Shown here: positions 24,741-33,124 of the stretch, in pieces | Position numbering within the stretch: position 1 is the first letter of the stretch | Layout: the number at the start of each line of letters is the position of its first letter | Source of the DNA: an uncultured Burkholderiales bacterium | GTDB taxonomy: Bacteria; Pseudomonadota; Gammaproteobacteria; Burkholderiales; Burkholderiaceae | Direction of reading: 5' to 3' | DNA: 35,835 nt | NCBI GenBank assembly: GCA_946480465.1 | Contig: CAMLJY010000062.1 | Coordinates: 1-35,835, forward strand | The notes under the pieces: generated by a model | Database searches by the model: none | Told to the model about the DNA's origin: nothing | What the model saw: only the letters and a program-made list of their open reading frames with translations | Made by a program: the position numbers and the translations under genes

Positions 24741-24855
24741 ACCTCACGGTGCCGGCAAATCGCCTTGCCATCGCCTGCGTCCCCGGCCGATGGCGCGGCG
24801 CGGGCCGGGGGCGCGCGTCCGCTGCGCGCCGCGGGGCGCAGCTTCCTCAGTGCCC

Positions 24856-26035
24856 TCAGTGCTGAAGGTGCCTGGCGAGAAAGGCATCCACCCGGCGAGC
24901 GAAGTCGAGCCGGTTTTCGAGCTTGCTGAAGCCATGGCCTTCTTCGGGGTAGGTGACCCACTCGGGCGGATGGTCGGCAAGCTTCAACGCGTCACGCATG
25001 CGCGTCGCGTGAGCGATCGGCACGCGACGGTCCTCTTCGCCATGGGCCAGCAGCAACGCTCTGGAACTTGGCCATTCGCGGGTCCAGCCAGACCGTGGTC
25101 TCGCTGTCCGCCAGCACGCGCACGCCCAGCGTGACGTCGCCTTCACTGATGAGGTGGCCAGTGAAGTCAAAGCCCGGCGTGATCACCTGGGCCGGCTCGG
25201 CGGGTGCCTTGGTTCTCTCGTCGTAGCGCGTCAGAACCGAATGGTCGATGCCCTTGGGCGTATGCGTGACGTAGAGCGTGCCGCTGCCATCGGCGCCCGC
25301 GAGCGCGAAGGGCAGCTGCAGGAGCGTGGTGTCGAAGAGCTGTTCCCACTGCGAGCCACCGGGCCTGAGCCAGTGGGCCTGCACGCGGTCGTCCTTGAAG
25401 GTCAGCGTGGCACGGGGCTCGCCTTGCGCGTCGAGCACCCAGTGGATGTTGCCGCCTGGCGCGTTGGTGGCGACACGCCGGGTCGTGCCGGTGCGGGTGT
25501 CGATCCACACCAGGGCCTGGGCGCGGCGATCGTGCTCGGTCAGCAGCACCTCGTCGTTGGGCTTGCCGGGTCGCGCGGCGGGCACGAGCCGCAGGCGGTG
25601 GTTCCAGTCCAGCTGCGTGTAGTCGGGGGTGCCGGTCCCGAAACGGCTCCGCCGTGCGACGAGCGGGCGCAAGGCACTGCCGTCCGCGTTCACGGCAAAC
25701 AGGCCAGGCGCGTGGTGATGCTCTCCGCTGAGGTCCCCAAGGCTGAAGACGAGGCGGTCGTCATTGACCCAGTGGACGTTGACCACGTCCTCGCGGGCCG
25801 CTTGCACGGGCCGCGTGATCTTGCCGCCCTCCGCCAGGTCGAGCACGATGAGTCCGACCCGCTTGGCGCCCTTGGCCGACGTGATGGCCAGGCGCTTGCC
25901 TGAAGGCGAGAGCACGGCCTCTTCGATGTCCGGCGCACCGAAGAACACTTCCGGCGGCGGGTTGCCTTGTGCCGTGGCGGCGGTTGCCAGCAACAAGCCG
26001 GCGGTGGCACAAGCCCAGCCATGCGATGCGGCCAT
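24856..26035 (-). pseudogene. S9-family peptidase (prolyl-oligopeptidase-like), internally deleted and frameshifted
   Basis: The gene starts at ATG 26035 with a strong GGAGG six bases upstream and a signal peptide (MAASHGWACATAGLLLATAA, then TAQG). About 325 codons of a normal S9 N-terminal beta-propeller region follow, with SPSGKRLAITSAKGAKRVG near the start and ETTVWLDPRMAKFQ at the end. At about 25060 the sequence jumps, in another frame, to the end of the catalytic domain: LLLAHGEEDRRVP (acid loop) and TYPEEGHGF (catalytic His), stopping at 24856. The nucleophile Ser region and roughly 260 residues are missing compared with usual family length (about 640 or more). The literal frame instead runs into nonsense and stops at 24992. 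It is non-functional as a peptidase. Confidence 0.85.
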
Positions 26036-26041
26036 GTTGTT

Positions 26042-26046
26042 CCTCC
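26042..26046 (-). promoter_or_regulatory. Strong ribosome binding site of the broken peptidase gene
   Basis: GGAGG on the - strand lies six bases before ATG 26035, supporting that start and showing the translation signal has survived although the coding region is deleted. Confidence 0.55.
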
Positions 26047-26074
26047 CGTGTCCGTTGTCGAATGGCCGCGCATC

Positions 26075-26869
26075 TTAGGCGCGGGGGCATGGCATCGCGG
26101 CCAGCACCTGGCCGCGCAGTGCGAGCAGCTTCGGCCCGAGCCGGCGGGCCACCGCGTCCATCGGCTCGGTGGTGGACAGGCTGAGGTTGAGCACGTAGGT
26201 GGCGCCGTCCGCCGGCAGGGGGCTGGCCAGCGCCACGATCTCCGGCTGCCAGGAGGCGGCGCAGAAACCCTCCGCCTCGACCTGCGCGATGGCCGACTGG
26301 ATGTCCGCCTTCAGCGCCGCCCATTGCGCAGGACGCCGCCGCCGGAATCCTTGCATGAGCGCGGCGCGGGCCGGCTCGGGCAGCGTGGCCAGGTAGGCCC
26401 GGCCGAGCGAAGTCAGCTCCATCGGGATCCGCTGGCCGGAGACCACGTTGCGCAGCGCGACGCGGCGGTTGTAGCGGATCGACTCCAGGTAGACCATCTC
26501 GTCGCGGTCCGGCGCCGCCAGCCCGACATTGAGCCGTTCGCGTTCGGCAAGCGTCTGCATCATCGGCGCGGCCACGGACAACACGCGCGAACCCGTGCGC
26601 ATCGCGTGCGCCAGGCTCAGCACCGCGGGGGCCAGCCGGTAGGCGCGCAGGGCCGGCTCGGCCTGCAGCATCCCCATCCCCACCAGCGTCTGCGTCAGCC
26701 GGCTGACGGTGGACTTGGGCAGGCCGGTGCGCTCGGCCAGCTCGCCGTTGCCCAGCAGCTCCGAGCCGGGTCGGAAGGCCCGAAGGACCTCGACGCCTCG
26801 TTCCAGCGAACGGTTGGACGGCGAGGCGCGGGTGCGGCGGGCGTCGTTGCGCGGGGCAGGGGGCGGCAT
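26075..26869 (-). CDS. IclR-family transcriptional regulator
   Basis: A 264-residue regulator. The winged helix-turn-helix lies near residues 21-80, with the recognition helix in LAERTGLPKSTVSRLTQTL. The C-terminal IclR effector domain begins with RVLSVAAPMMQTLAERERLN and includes GRAYLATLPEPARAALM. ATG 26869 is chosen because the HTH then sits at its usual position; the open frame continues to 27031 without family similarity and would overlap the divergent gene's promoter. It is divergent from the Bug-type binding-protein operon (164-base spacer), the usual arrangement for an IclR regulator controlling a neighbouring catabolic operon. The effector is probably the operon's substrate or its CoA ester. 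Confidence 0.9.
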   Translation of the reverse strand: MPPPAPRNDARRTRASPSNRSLERGVEVLRAFRPGSELLGNGELAERTGLPKSTVSRLTQTLVGMGMLQAEPALRAYRLAPAVLSLAHAMRTGSRVLSVAAPMMQTLAERERLNVGLAAPDRDEMVYLESIRYNRRVALRNVVSGQRIPMELTSLGRAYLATLPEPARAALMQGFRRRRPAQWAALKADIQSAIAQVEAEGFCAASWQPEIVALASPLPADGATYVLNLSLSTTEPMDAVARRLGPKLLALRGQVLAAMPCPRA

Positions 26870-26889
26870 CGGGCAAACCCTCGATCTTG

Positions 26890-26904
26890 TTCCACACAGT
26901 GGAA
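26890..26904. promoter_or_regulatory. Probable IclR operator: perfect inverted repeat
   Basis: TTCCAC-ACA-GTGGAA is a perfect 6-base inverted repeat with a 3-base centre. It lies 21 bases from the iclR-type start and 129 bases before the divergent binding-protein start. IclR-family proteins bind short palindromes in such spacers and often repress their own gene. No strong -35/-10 pair was identified on either strand, so which promoter it covers is uncertain. Confidence 0.65.
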
Positions 26905-27033
26905 TTGGGGCAGTGTATTTCCGCGCCGCGATTCCTATGCTTGCAGCCATCGAGACAGCCGCGGCACGGTTGCCTGATCGAGCACCGCGGAAGCACGTTC
27001 CGCGCAGATTCCGCCCCAACCCTGGAGACAAGC

Positions 27034-28011
27034 ATGCACGGCCTGACCCGCTTCCTGCGCCTGCGCACGAAGACCCTGATCCTCGCGCTGACGACGGCCA
27101 CCTCCTTGGCCTTCGGCGCCTACCCCGACAAGCCGGTGCGCCTGGTGGTGCCTTTCGCGCCGGGCGGTGGCACGGACCTCATCGCACGTGCGCTGGGCGC
27201 CGAGATGAGCAAGGAGCTTGGCCAGCAGGTGATCATCGACAACAAGCCCGGCGCAGGCACGGTGATCGGCAGCGATGCGGTCGCCAAGAGCGCGCCGGAC
27301 GGCTACAACATCGTCATCTCGACCTTCGCGCACGCCGTCAACCCGAGCCTGCTGCCGAAGCTGCCCTACGCGCACGACAAGGCTTTTGCGCCGATCACGT
27401 TGATCGCGCGCGGGCCCAACGTGCTGGTGGTCCGCGCGGACAGCCCGTTCAAGACGGTGCAGGACGTGGTCGACGCCGCGCGCGCGCAGCCCGGCAGGCT
27501 GACCTACGCGTCCCAAGGCAACGGCACGTCGGCTCACCTGGCCGGAGAGATGTTCGTCAACCTGACGAAGACCCAGATGATCCACGTGCCCTACCGCGGT
27601 GCCGGCCCGGCGATGACGGACCTGCTCGGTGGGCAGGTGCACATGATCTTCGGCACGGCGGCCGCCGTGGCGGCGATGGTGGACAACGGCAAGCTGCGCG
27701 CGCTGGCGGTGACCACGGAGCAGCCGTCGCCCGCCTACAAGGGGGTCCCGACCGTGGCCGCTACCATTCCAGGTTATGCCGTGGAGAGCTGGTACGGCCT
27801 CTACGCGCCTGCCGGCACGCCCGCCGACGTGGTGGCGCGGCTGAATGCCGCGGCGCGCAAGGCCGCGCAGTCGCCCGACTTCAAGAAGAAGATCGAGCCG
27901 GAAGGCCTCTCCGTTGTCGCGAGCGACCCGGCCGAGCTGGACCGCTACGTCAAGGCCGAAGAGGCGCGCTGGCGCAAGGTCGTCAAGGAAAACAACATCA
28001 AGGTGGACTGA
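27034..28011 (+). CDS. Bug/TctC-family tripartite tricarboxylate transporter-type binding protein
   Basis: A 325-residue periplasmic protein: basic N-terminus and signal sequence (LRTKTLILALTTATSLAFG), then the hallmark start YPDKPVRLVVPFAPGGGTD, IDNKPGAGTVIGSDAVAKS, and the HVPYRGAGPAMTDLLGGQV block. Bug proteins bind carboxylates, aromatic acids or amino acids and are very numerous in Burkholderiales, mostly without dedicated TctAB membrane partners nearby, as here. The start at 27034 is supported by GGAG (27024-27027) six bases upstream. It is the first gene of the operon facing the IclR regulator and probably binds the acid that the downstream enzymes degrade. Confidence 0.92.
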   Translation: MHGLTRFLRLRTKTLILALTTATSLAFGAYPDKPVRLVVPFAPGGGTDLIARALGAEMSKELGQQVIIDNKPGAGTVIGSDAVAKSAPDGYNIVISTFAHAVNPSLLPKLPYAHDKAFAPITLIARGPNVLVVRADSPFKTVQDVVDAARAQPGRLTYASQGNGTSAHLAGEMFVNLTKTQMIHVPYRGAGPAMTDLLGGQVHMIFGTAAAVAAMVDNGKLRALAVTTEQPSPAYKGVPTVAATIPGYAVESWYGLYAPAGTPADVVARLNAAARKAAQSPDFKKKIEPEGLSVVASDPAELDRYVKAEEARWRKVVKENNIKVD

Positions 28012-28043
28012 GGTCCGGCCCGGTCCCTCCGCGCCACTGTCAC

Positions 28044-28070
28044 GTCGGTCGCCCGCGCCGACAGGCGGGC
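28044..28070 (+). other. Overlapping GC-rich stems between binding-protein and crotonase genes
   Basis: GCCCGC (28051-28056) can pair with GCGGGC (28065-28070), and GTCGG (28044-28048) can pair with CCGAC (28058-28062), which lies in the loop of the first stem. The two are either alternatives or an H-type pseudoknot with very short loops. They end eight bases before the AGGAG of the next gene (28079-28083). There is no T run, so it is not a clear terminator; partial attenuation or mRNA-end stabilisation is possible. Confidence 0.35.
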
Positions 28071-28089
28071 CACCCTTCAGGAGCATTCC

Positions 28090-28884
28090 ATGTCTTTCGA
28101 GCACCTCGACCTGCAGGTCGACGACCGGGCGATCGCGACGATCACCTTCAACCGCCCGGACAAGCGCAACGCGATGAGCGACGACATGCGCACCGAGTTC
28201 ATCGATGCGCTGGAGCGAGTGGCCGCCGACAAGGCCATCAAGGCCCTGGTGCTCACCGGCGCCGGCAAGGGCTTCTGCGCCGGTGGCGACATCAGCGGCA
28301 TGCACAAGCGCATGAACGCGCCGGCCGGCGAGGTGGGCTTCAACGGCTGGCACCGCCAGCAGCGGGTGCACCACACCCAGGCCCTGCTGCACACCATGCC
28401 CAAGCCGGTGATCGCGGCCGTGAACGGCGCCGCCTCGGGGCTGGGCGCCGACACCGCGCTGGCCTGCGACTTCGTCATCGCCAGCGAATGGGCGAGCTTC
28501 GCCTGGAGCTACGTGCTGCGGGGGATCATTCCCGACGGTGGTGGCATGTACTTCCTGCCGCGCCGCGTCGGCCTGGCGAAGGCCAAGGAGCTGATCTTCA
28601 CCGGCCGCGCCGTGAAGGTGGACGAGGCGGTGGCACTTGGCATCGTCGACCGCCAGACCCGCGCCGAGACGCTGCTGGCCGATGCGCAGGCCTGGGCGGC
28701 CGAGCTGAGCCAAGCCTCGTCGACCGCACTGGCATTGACCAAGACCATCCTGAACCAGAGCTTCGAGCTCGGTTCGCACGACGTCTTCGCCCAGGGCAGC
28801 CAGGCCCAGGGCATCTGCTACACCAGCAGCGAGCACCGGGCCTCGGTCGAAGCCTTCCTCGCGAAGTCAGCGTCCAAGGAGTGA
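28090..28884 (+). CDS. Crotonase (enoyl-CoA hydratase/isomerase) family protein with atypical active site
   Basis: A 264-residue crotonase with the CoA-binding FNRPDKRNAMSDDM segment and oxyanion motif GFCAGGDISGM. The two catalytic glutamates of classical enoyl-CoA hydratase are not conserved: alignment of GLGADTALACDF places Asp121 at the first, and AWSYVLRGIIPDGGG places Tyr141 at the second. The IIPDGGG form resembles PaaG-like isomerases, which rely on an Asp. It is therefore more likely an isomerase or another crotonase reaction than a simple hydratase. The start has AGGAG six bases upstream; the CoA synthetase gene begins five bases after the stop, so they are co-translated neighbours. 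Confidence 0.9.
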   Translation: MSFEHLDLQVDDRAIATITFNRPDKRNAMSDDMRTEFIDALERVAADKAIKALVLTGAGKGFCAGGDISGMHKRMNAPAGEVGFNGWHRQQRVHHTQALLHTMPKPVIAAVNGAASGLGADTALACDFVIASEWASFAWSYVLRGIIPDGGGMYFLPRRVGLAKAKELIFTGRAVKVDEAVALGIVDRQTRAETLLADAQAWAAELSQASSTALALTKTILNQSFELGSHDVFAQGSQAQGICYTSSEHRASVEAFLAKSASKE

Positions 28885-28889
28885 ACGAC

Positions 28890-31001
28890 ATGAGTGCCAA
28901 CGCCAGCGCGGATCCGATCGCCCGACTGCTGTCCCCCCGCCGCGTGGCCGTCATCGGCGCCTCGGCCGATGCCGCCAAGACCGCCGGCCGTCCGGTGGCG
29001 TACCTGCAGAAGCATGGCTTCGCGGGCGAGATCTACCCCGTGAACCCGAAGGCCGAGCGCATCGGCGACCTGCCGTGCTACCCCGACATCGCCTCGCTGC
29101 CCGAGGTGCCCGACGTCGCCATCGTGTTGCTGGGCGCCGAGCGGGCCCACCAGGCCGTGCGCGAGCTGTCCGAACGCGGCTGCGCGGCGGCCATCGTGCT
29201 GGCCAGCGGCTACACCGAGACGGGCGAAGCGGGTGCGCGCCGGCAGCAGCAGCTGATCGAGGCCGCGGGTCCGATGCGCATCCTCGGCCCCAACACCATC
29301 GGCCTGGTGAACCTCACCGGCGGCATCGTGCTGTCGGCCACCGGCGCGCTGGAGATGGACGAGTTCCCGGTCGGCGGCATCGGCGTGGTCTCGCAAAGCG
29401 GCGGCATCCTGGGCGCGCTGCTGTCGCGTGCCGCGGCGCGCGGCATCGGCCTGTCCAAGCTCATCGCCACCAGCAACGAGGTGGACCTGGAGCTGGCCGA
29501 CTTCATCGAGCACCTGGCCGACGATCCCGCCACCAAGGTGATCGCGCTGTACGTCGAGACGGTGCGCCATCCGGGAAAGTTCCGCGCTGCGTGCCTGAAG
29601 GCCGCGCGCGCCGGCAAGCCGGTGGTGGCCTTCAAGATCGGCCGCTCGGAGGCGGGCGCCAAGGCCGCGGTGTCGCACACCGGCGCCATGGCGGGCGCCG
29701 ACCGCATGTACGACGCGCTGTTCAGGCAGGTCGGCGTCATCCGCGTGAAGAGCTTCGCCGACCTGCTGGACGTGCCGGCCGCACTGGCCACCGGCCGCCG
29801 CTTGCGTGGGTCGCGCGTGGCGGTGCTCACCTCCACCGGCGGCGCCGGCACGCTGGTGTCCGACGACCTGGGCGTGGCCGGATTCGACACGCCGGTCCCC
29901 GATGCGGCCACGGCCGATGCGCTGCGCGCGCTCCAGACCGGCAGCGAAGCGGTGCTGGACCGCAACCCCATCGACGTGACCCTGGCCGGCCTGCGGCCGG
30001 ACCTGCTGCGCGGCGCCATCCGCACGCTGCTGGCCAGCCCCAGCTACGACGCACTGGTGATCATCGTGGGCTCCTCGAGCCTGGCCCAGCCCGAGCTGAT
30101 GGCCGGCGCCATCCAGGACTGCCTGCCCGAGACCGACAAGCCGGTACTCGCCTACGTCAGCCCGCATGCGCCGGAGATTGGCGCGCTGCTGACGCGGCGC
30201 GGCGTGCCCGCCTTCGCCGCGGCCGAGAGCTGCACGGCCGCGCTGGCCGGCATGCTGCAGGCCGACCGCTTCCAGCCGCCCGCGCAGGCCCCGGCGGCGG
30301 CCGAACCGGTGCGCGCCGATGACCTGCTGGCCGAGTTCAGCGGCTCGCTGGACGAAGCCCAGGCCAAGCGCCTTTTCGCCCGCTTCGGCGTGCCCTGCGC
30401 GGCCGAGCGCGTGGTCACCGGGCCGGCCGAGGCCGAATCGGCGGCTGCTGAGTTGGGTGGACGCGTGGTGCTGAAAATCCTGTCGTCGCAGATAACGCAC
30501 AAAAGCGATGTCGGCGGCGTGGCCGTGGGCCTGACGCCGCAGACCATCGGCGAGCGCCTGGGCCGCATGGCCAGCGACGTGCAAATCGCCGCGGGCGTGC
30601 GTCCCGACCGCTTCCTGGTGCAGGAGATGGTCGGCGGCGGCACCGAGCTGATCCTCGGCATGCACCGCGACGCGCTGGGCACGGCGGTGCTGCTGGGCAT
30701 GGGCGGCATCACCGCTGAGCTGTTCAAGGACACCACGATGCGCCTGCTGCCGGCCGAAGGGGGCCTGAACCGTGCCGACGCGCTGGCCATGGCGCAGGAG
30801 CTGAAGACCTGGCCGCTGCTGGATGGCTTCCGCGGCCGGCCGAAGGCCGATGTCGAGGCCTTGGTGGATGCCATCGTGGCGTTCTCGCGCATGGCGGCCC
30901 AGCTCGGCGAGCGGCTGGTCGAAGCCGAGATCAACCCCGTCTTCGTGCTGCAACAAGGCCAGGGCGTGCGCGCAGCCGACGGCGTCGTCGTGCTGGCTTG
31001 A
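28890..31001 (+). CDS. Acyl-CoA synthetase, NDP-forming type (acetate--CoA ligase family)
   Basis: A 703-residue single-chain enzyme with domains in the usual order: CoA-binding Rossmann domain (about 1-130, RRVAVIGASADAAKTAG), succinyl-CoA-ligase-like domains (about 150-460), and C-terminal ATP-grasp domain (about 480-700, VVLKILSSQITHKSDVGG). The phospho-accepting His is expected at His263 (VSHTGAMAG). Relatives convert a carboxylic acid, CoA and ATP into acyl-CoA, ADP and phosphate and act on acetate, aryl acids, ferulate or dicarboxylates. The start at 28890 has AAGGAG eight bases upstream; the frame is open far upstream, but that extension overlaps two other genes and is rejected. It probably supplies the CoA thioester for the enzymes that follow. 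Confidence 0.9.
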   Translation: MSANASADPIARLLSPRRVAVIGASADAAKTAGRPVAYLQKHGFAGEIYPVNPKAERIGDLPCYPDIASLPEVPDVAIVLLGAERAHQAVRELSERGCAAAIVLASGYTETGEAGARRQQQLIEAAGPMRILGPNTIGLVNLTGGIVLSATGALEMDEFPVGGIGVVSQSGGILGALLSRAAARGIGLSKLIATSNEVDLELADFIEHLADDPATKVIALYVETVRHPGKFRAACLKAARAGKPVVAFKIGRSEAGAKAAVSHTGAMAGADRMYDALFRQVGVIRVKSFADLLDVPAALATGRRLRGSRVAVLTSTGGAGTLVSDDLGVAGFDTPVPDAATADALRALQTGSEAVLDRNPIDVTLAGLRPDLLRGAIRTLLASPSYDALVIIVGSSSLAQPELMAGAIQDCLPETDKPVLAYVSPHAPEIGALLTRRGVPAFAAAESCTAALAGMLQADRFQPPAQAPAAAEPVRADDLLAEFSGSLDEAQAKRLFARFGVPCAAERVVTGPAEAESAAAELGGRVVLKILSSQITHKSDVGGVAVGLTPQTIGERLGRMASDVQIAAGVRPDRFLVQEMVGGGTELILGMHRDALGTAVLLGMGGITAELFKDTTMRLLPAEGGLNRADALAMAQELKTWPLLDGFRGRPKADVEALVDAIVAFSRMAAQLGERLVEAEINPVFVLQQGQGVRAADGVVVLA

Positions 31002-31014
31002 AGGAATCCCGATC

Positions 31015-33069
31015 ATGAGTTCCCCGGTCCGCCTCGAGCGCGAGGGCGACATCGCCGTCGTCGTGATCGACAACCCACCCGTCAACGCCGGATCGGCGGC
31101 GGTGCGGCAAGGCCTGATGCAGGCGGTGCACACGCTGCGCGATGACGCCACGTTGCAGGGCGCGGTGCTGATCGGCGCCGGCAGCACCTTCATCGCCGGC
31201 TCGGACATCCGCGAGTTCGGCCAGCCGCTTGCCGAGCCGCAGCTGCCGGCCGTCATCGCCGCCATCGAGGAGTGCGGCAAGCCGGTGGTGGCCGCGCTGC
31301 ACGGCGCGGCGCTGGGTGGAGGCCTGGAGCTGGCGCTCGGGTGCGATGCGCGCGTGGCGGTCCCCGGTGCCGTGGTCGGCCTGCCCGAGGTGACACTGGG
31401 CATCATTCCCGGCGCCGGCGGCACGCAGCGGCTGCCGCGACTGGTGGGGCTGCCGCGCGCCGTTCAAATGATCTGCGGCGGCGAGCGCGTTCCGGCGGCG
31501 GCGGCGCGTGACCTGGGGATCGTCGACGAGCTGGCCGAGGGCGACCTGCGCACCGCGGCCATCGCCCGAGTGCGGCGCCTCGCGGTCCGCAAGCAGCGGT
31601 TGCGCGACCGGCCGGTGCCGGCCGCCGACGCGGCCGAGCTGGCGCAGGCCTGCGAGGCCGCGCTGAAGGCCGGCAAGCGGCGACCGGCGGTCGAGGCGGC
31701 CATCCGCGTCACCGCCGCGGCGGCCACGCTCGCCATCGACGCCGCGCTGGCCGCCGAGCGCGCGGAGTTCCAGCGCCTGCGCGTCTCGCGCGAGGCCGCG
31801 GCGCTGCGCCACCAGTTCTTCGCCGAGCGCGACAGCGCCCGGCACCCGTCGCTCGAAGGCGCCGCACCGCGCGCGGTGCAGCGCATCGCGGTGCTCGGGG
31901 CGGGCACCATGGGCTCGGGCATCGCGCTGGCCGCTCTGGAATCGGGTTACGACGTGCTGCTGCTGGAGCAGGATGCGGCGGCGCTGGAGCGCGGCGCCAC
32001 CCGCGTCCACGAGCATCTTGCGCGGCGCGTCCGGACCGGCAAGACCAAGGCCGCTGCCGCGGCGGCCGCCGAGGCCCGGCTGCAGGCCAGCCTGGACTGG
32101 TCGCGGCTGGCCGAGGCGGACCTGGTGATCGAGGCCGTGTTCGAGGACCTGGCCGTCAAGCGCCAGGTGTTCGAGCGCATCGACGCGCTGGCCCGGCCGG
32201 GCGCCGTGCTGGCCAGCAACACCTCGTACCTCGACCTGGACGCGATTGCCGCCGCCACGCGCCGGCCGCGGGATGTGATCGGCCTGCACTTCTTCAGTCC
32301 GGCCAACGTGATGAAGCTGCTGGAGGTGGTGCGTGGCCGGGAGTCGGCCCCCGATGCGCTGGCCACCGGCTTCTCGGTGGGCCAGCGGTTGCGCAAGCTG
32401 CCGGTGCTGACCGGCAATGCGTTCGGCTTCATCGGCAACCGGCTGTACTCGGCCTACCGCAGGCAGTGCGAGTTCATGGTGGAGGAGGGCGCGTGGCCCG
32501 AGCAGGTGGACGCCGCGCTGCAGGCCTTCGGCTTCGCGATGGGACCGTTCGCCGTGGCGGACCTGTCGGGCCTGGACATCGCCTGGCGCATGCGCCAGGC
32601 CCAGGCTGCCACGCGCGATCCGCGTGCCCGCTACGTCCACATCCCCGACCGGCTGTGCGAGGCCGGGCGGCTCGGCCGCAAGACGGGCGCCGGCTACTAC
32701 GCCTACCCGGCCGGCGTGTCCGCCCCGCAGGTGGATGAGGCGGTCCACGCGCTGATCGCGCAGTGCCGGGCCGACAAGGGCCTCGCGCCACGCACCTTCG
32801 GCAACGACGAGATCGTGCGGCGTGCGCTGCTGTCGCTCGTCAACGAGGCGGCGCTGATGCTGGCCGAGGGCGTGGCCGAACGCGCCACCGACGTCGACGT
32901 GGTGCTGGCCAACGGCTACGGCTTCCCGCGCTGGGAAGGCGGGCCGGTGTTCCGGGCGCGCGAGCGCGGCGAGCCGGCGCTGCGGGCCGACCTGGACGAG
33001 CTGGCCGCGGTCAGCGGCCCCGGGTTCGTGCAGGCCGCCAGCCTGCGCTGCTTGTTCGACGATGCCTAG
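31015..33069 (+). CDS. Fused enoyl-CoA hydratase / 3-hydroxyacyl-CoA dehydrogenase (FadB/FadJ-like)
   Basis: A 684-residue bifunctional beta-oxidation enzyme. The N-terminal crotonase domain (about 1-190) keeps both catalytic glutamates, Glu105 (LGGGLELALG) and Glu125 (LPEVTLGIIPGAGGTQR). The NAD domain begins near residue 290 with GAGTMG at 295-300, and the catalytic His is His425 in GLHFFSPANVMK; NAFGFIGNRL and the C-terminal HCDH domains complete it. It hydrates a trans-2-enoyl-CoA and oxidises the 3-hydroxyacyl-CoA. Because this enzyme has a normal hydratase site, the atypical crotonase at 28090 probably does something else. The start has AAGGA about nine bases upstream; 13 bases separate it from the synthetase gene. 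Confidence 0.92.
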   Translation: MSSPVRLEREGDIAVVVIDNPPVNAGSAAVRQGLMQAVHTLRDDATLQGAVLIGAGSTFIAGSDIREFGQPLAEPQLPAVIAAIEECGKPVVAALHGAALGGGLELALGCDARVAVPGAVVGLPEVTLGIIPGAGGTQRLPRLVGLPRAVQMICGGERVPAAAARDLGIVDELAEGDLRTAAIARVRRLAVRKQRLRDRPVPAADAAELAQACEAALKAGKRRPAVEAAIRVTAAAATLAIDAALAAERAEFQRLRVSREAAALRHQFFAERDSARHPSLEGAAPRAVQRIAVLGAGTMGSGIALAALESGYDVLLLEQDAAALERGATRVHEHLARRVRTGKTKAAAAAAAEARLQASLDWSRLAEADLVIEAVFEDLAVKRQVFERIDALARPGAVLASNTSYLDLDAIAAATRRPRDVIGLHFFSPANVMKLLEVVRGRESAPDALATGFSVGQRLRKLPVLTGNAFGFIGNRLYSAYRRQCEFMVEEGAWPEQVDAALQAFGFAMGPFAVADLSGLDIAWRMRQAQAATRDPRARYVHIPDRLCEAGRLGRKTGAGYYAYPAGVSAPQVDEAVHALIAQCRADKGLAPRTFGNDEIVRRALLSLVNEAALMLAEGVAERATDVDVVLANGYGFPRWEGGPVFRARERGEPALRADLDELAAVSGPGFVQAASLRCLFDDA

Positions 33070-33112
33070 CGGCCATTCGGCGCGTCCGCGTCCGGACCCA
33101 GTACCCACGATC

Positions 33113-33118
33113 GAGGAG
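33113..33118 (+). promoter_or_regulatory. Ribosome binding site deciding the MmgE/PrpD start
   Basis: GAGGAG lies six bases before ATG 33125. The earlier in-frame ATG at 33062 overlaps the upstream stop, lacks such a site and would add 21 residues without family similarity. Confidence 0.6.
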
Positions 33119-33124
33119 ACGGAC

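Noticed and set aside
24741..24855. Continuation of the SGNH-like fragment or a terminator in the GC-rich stretch before the peptidase end
   Set aside because: No frame shows similarity beyond 24740, and no stem followed by a T run was found.
26870..27031. N-terminal extension of the IclR regulator to base 27031
   Set aside because: The extra 54 residues have no family similarity and would cover the palindrome and the promoter of the divergent gene.
26935..28836. Open - strand frame of 633 codons opposite the Bug and crotonase genes
   Set aside because: It has low-complexity basic composition, spans two clear + strand genes and the divergent promoter region, and carries no motif.
33062..33124. 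Earlier start for the MmgE/PrpD gene overlapping the previous stop
   Set aside because: The ATG at 33125 has an excellent GAGGAG site, and the added residues are Pro/Arg-rich and not conserved.
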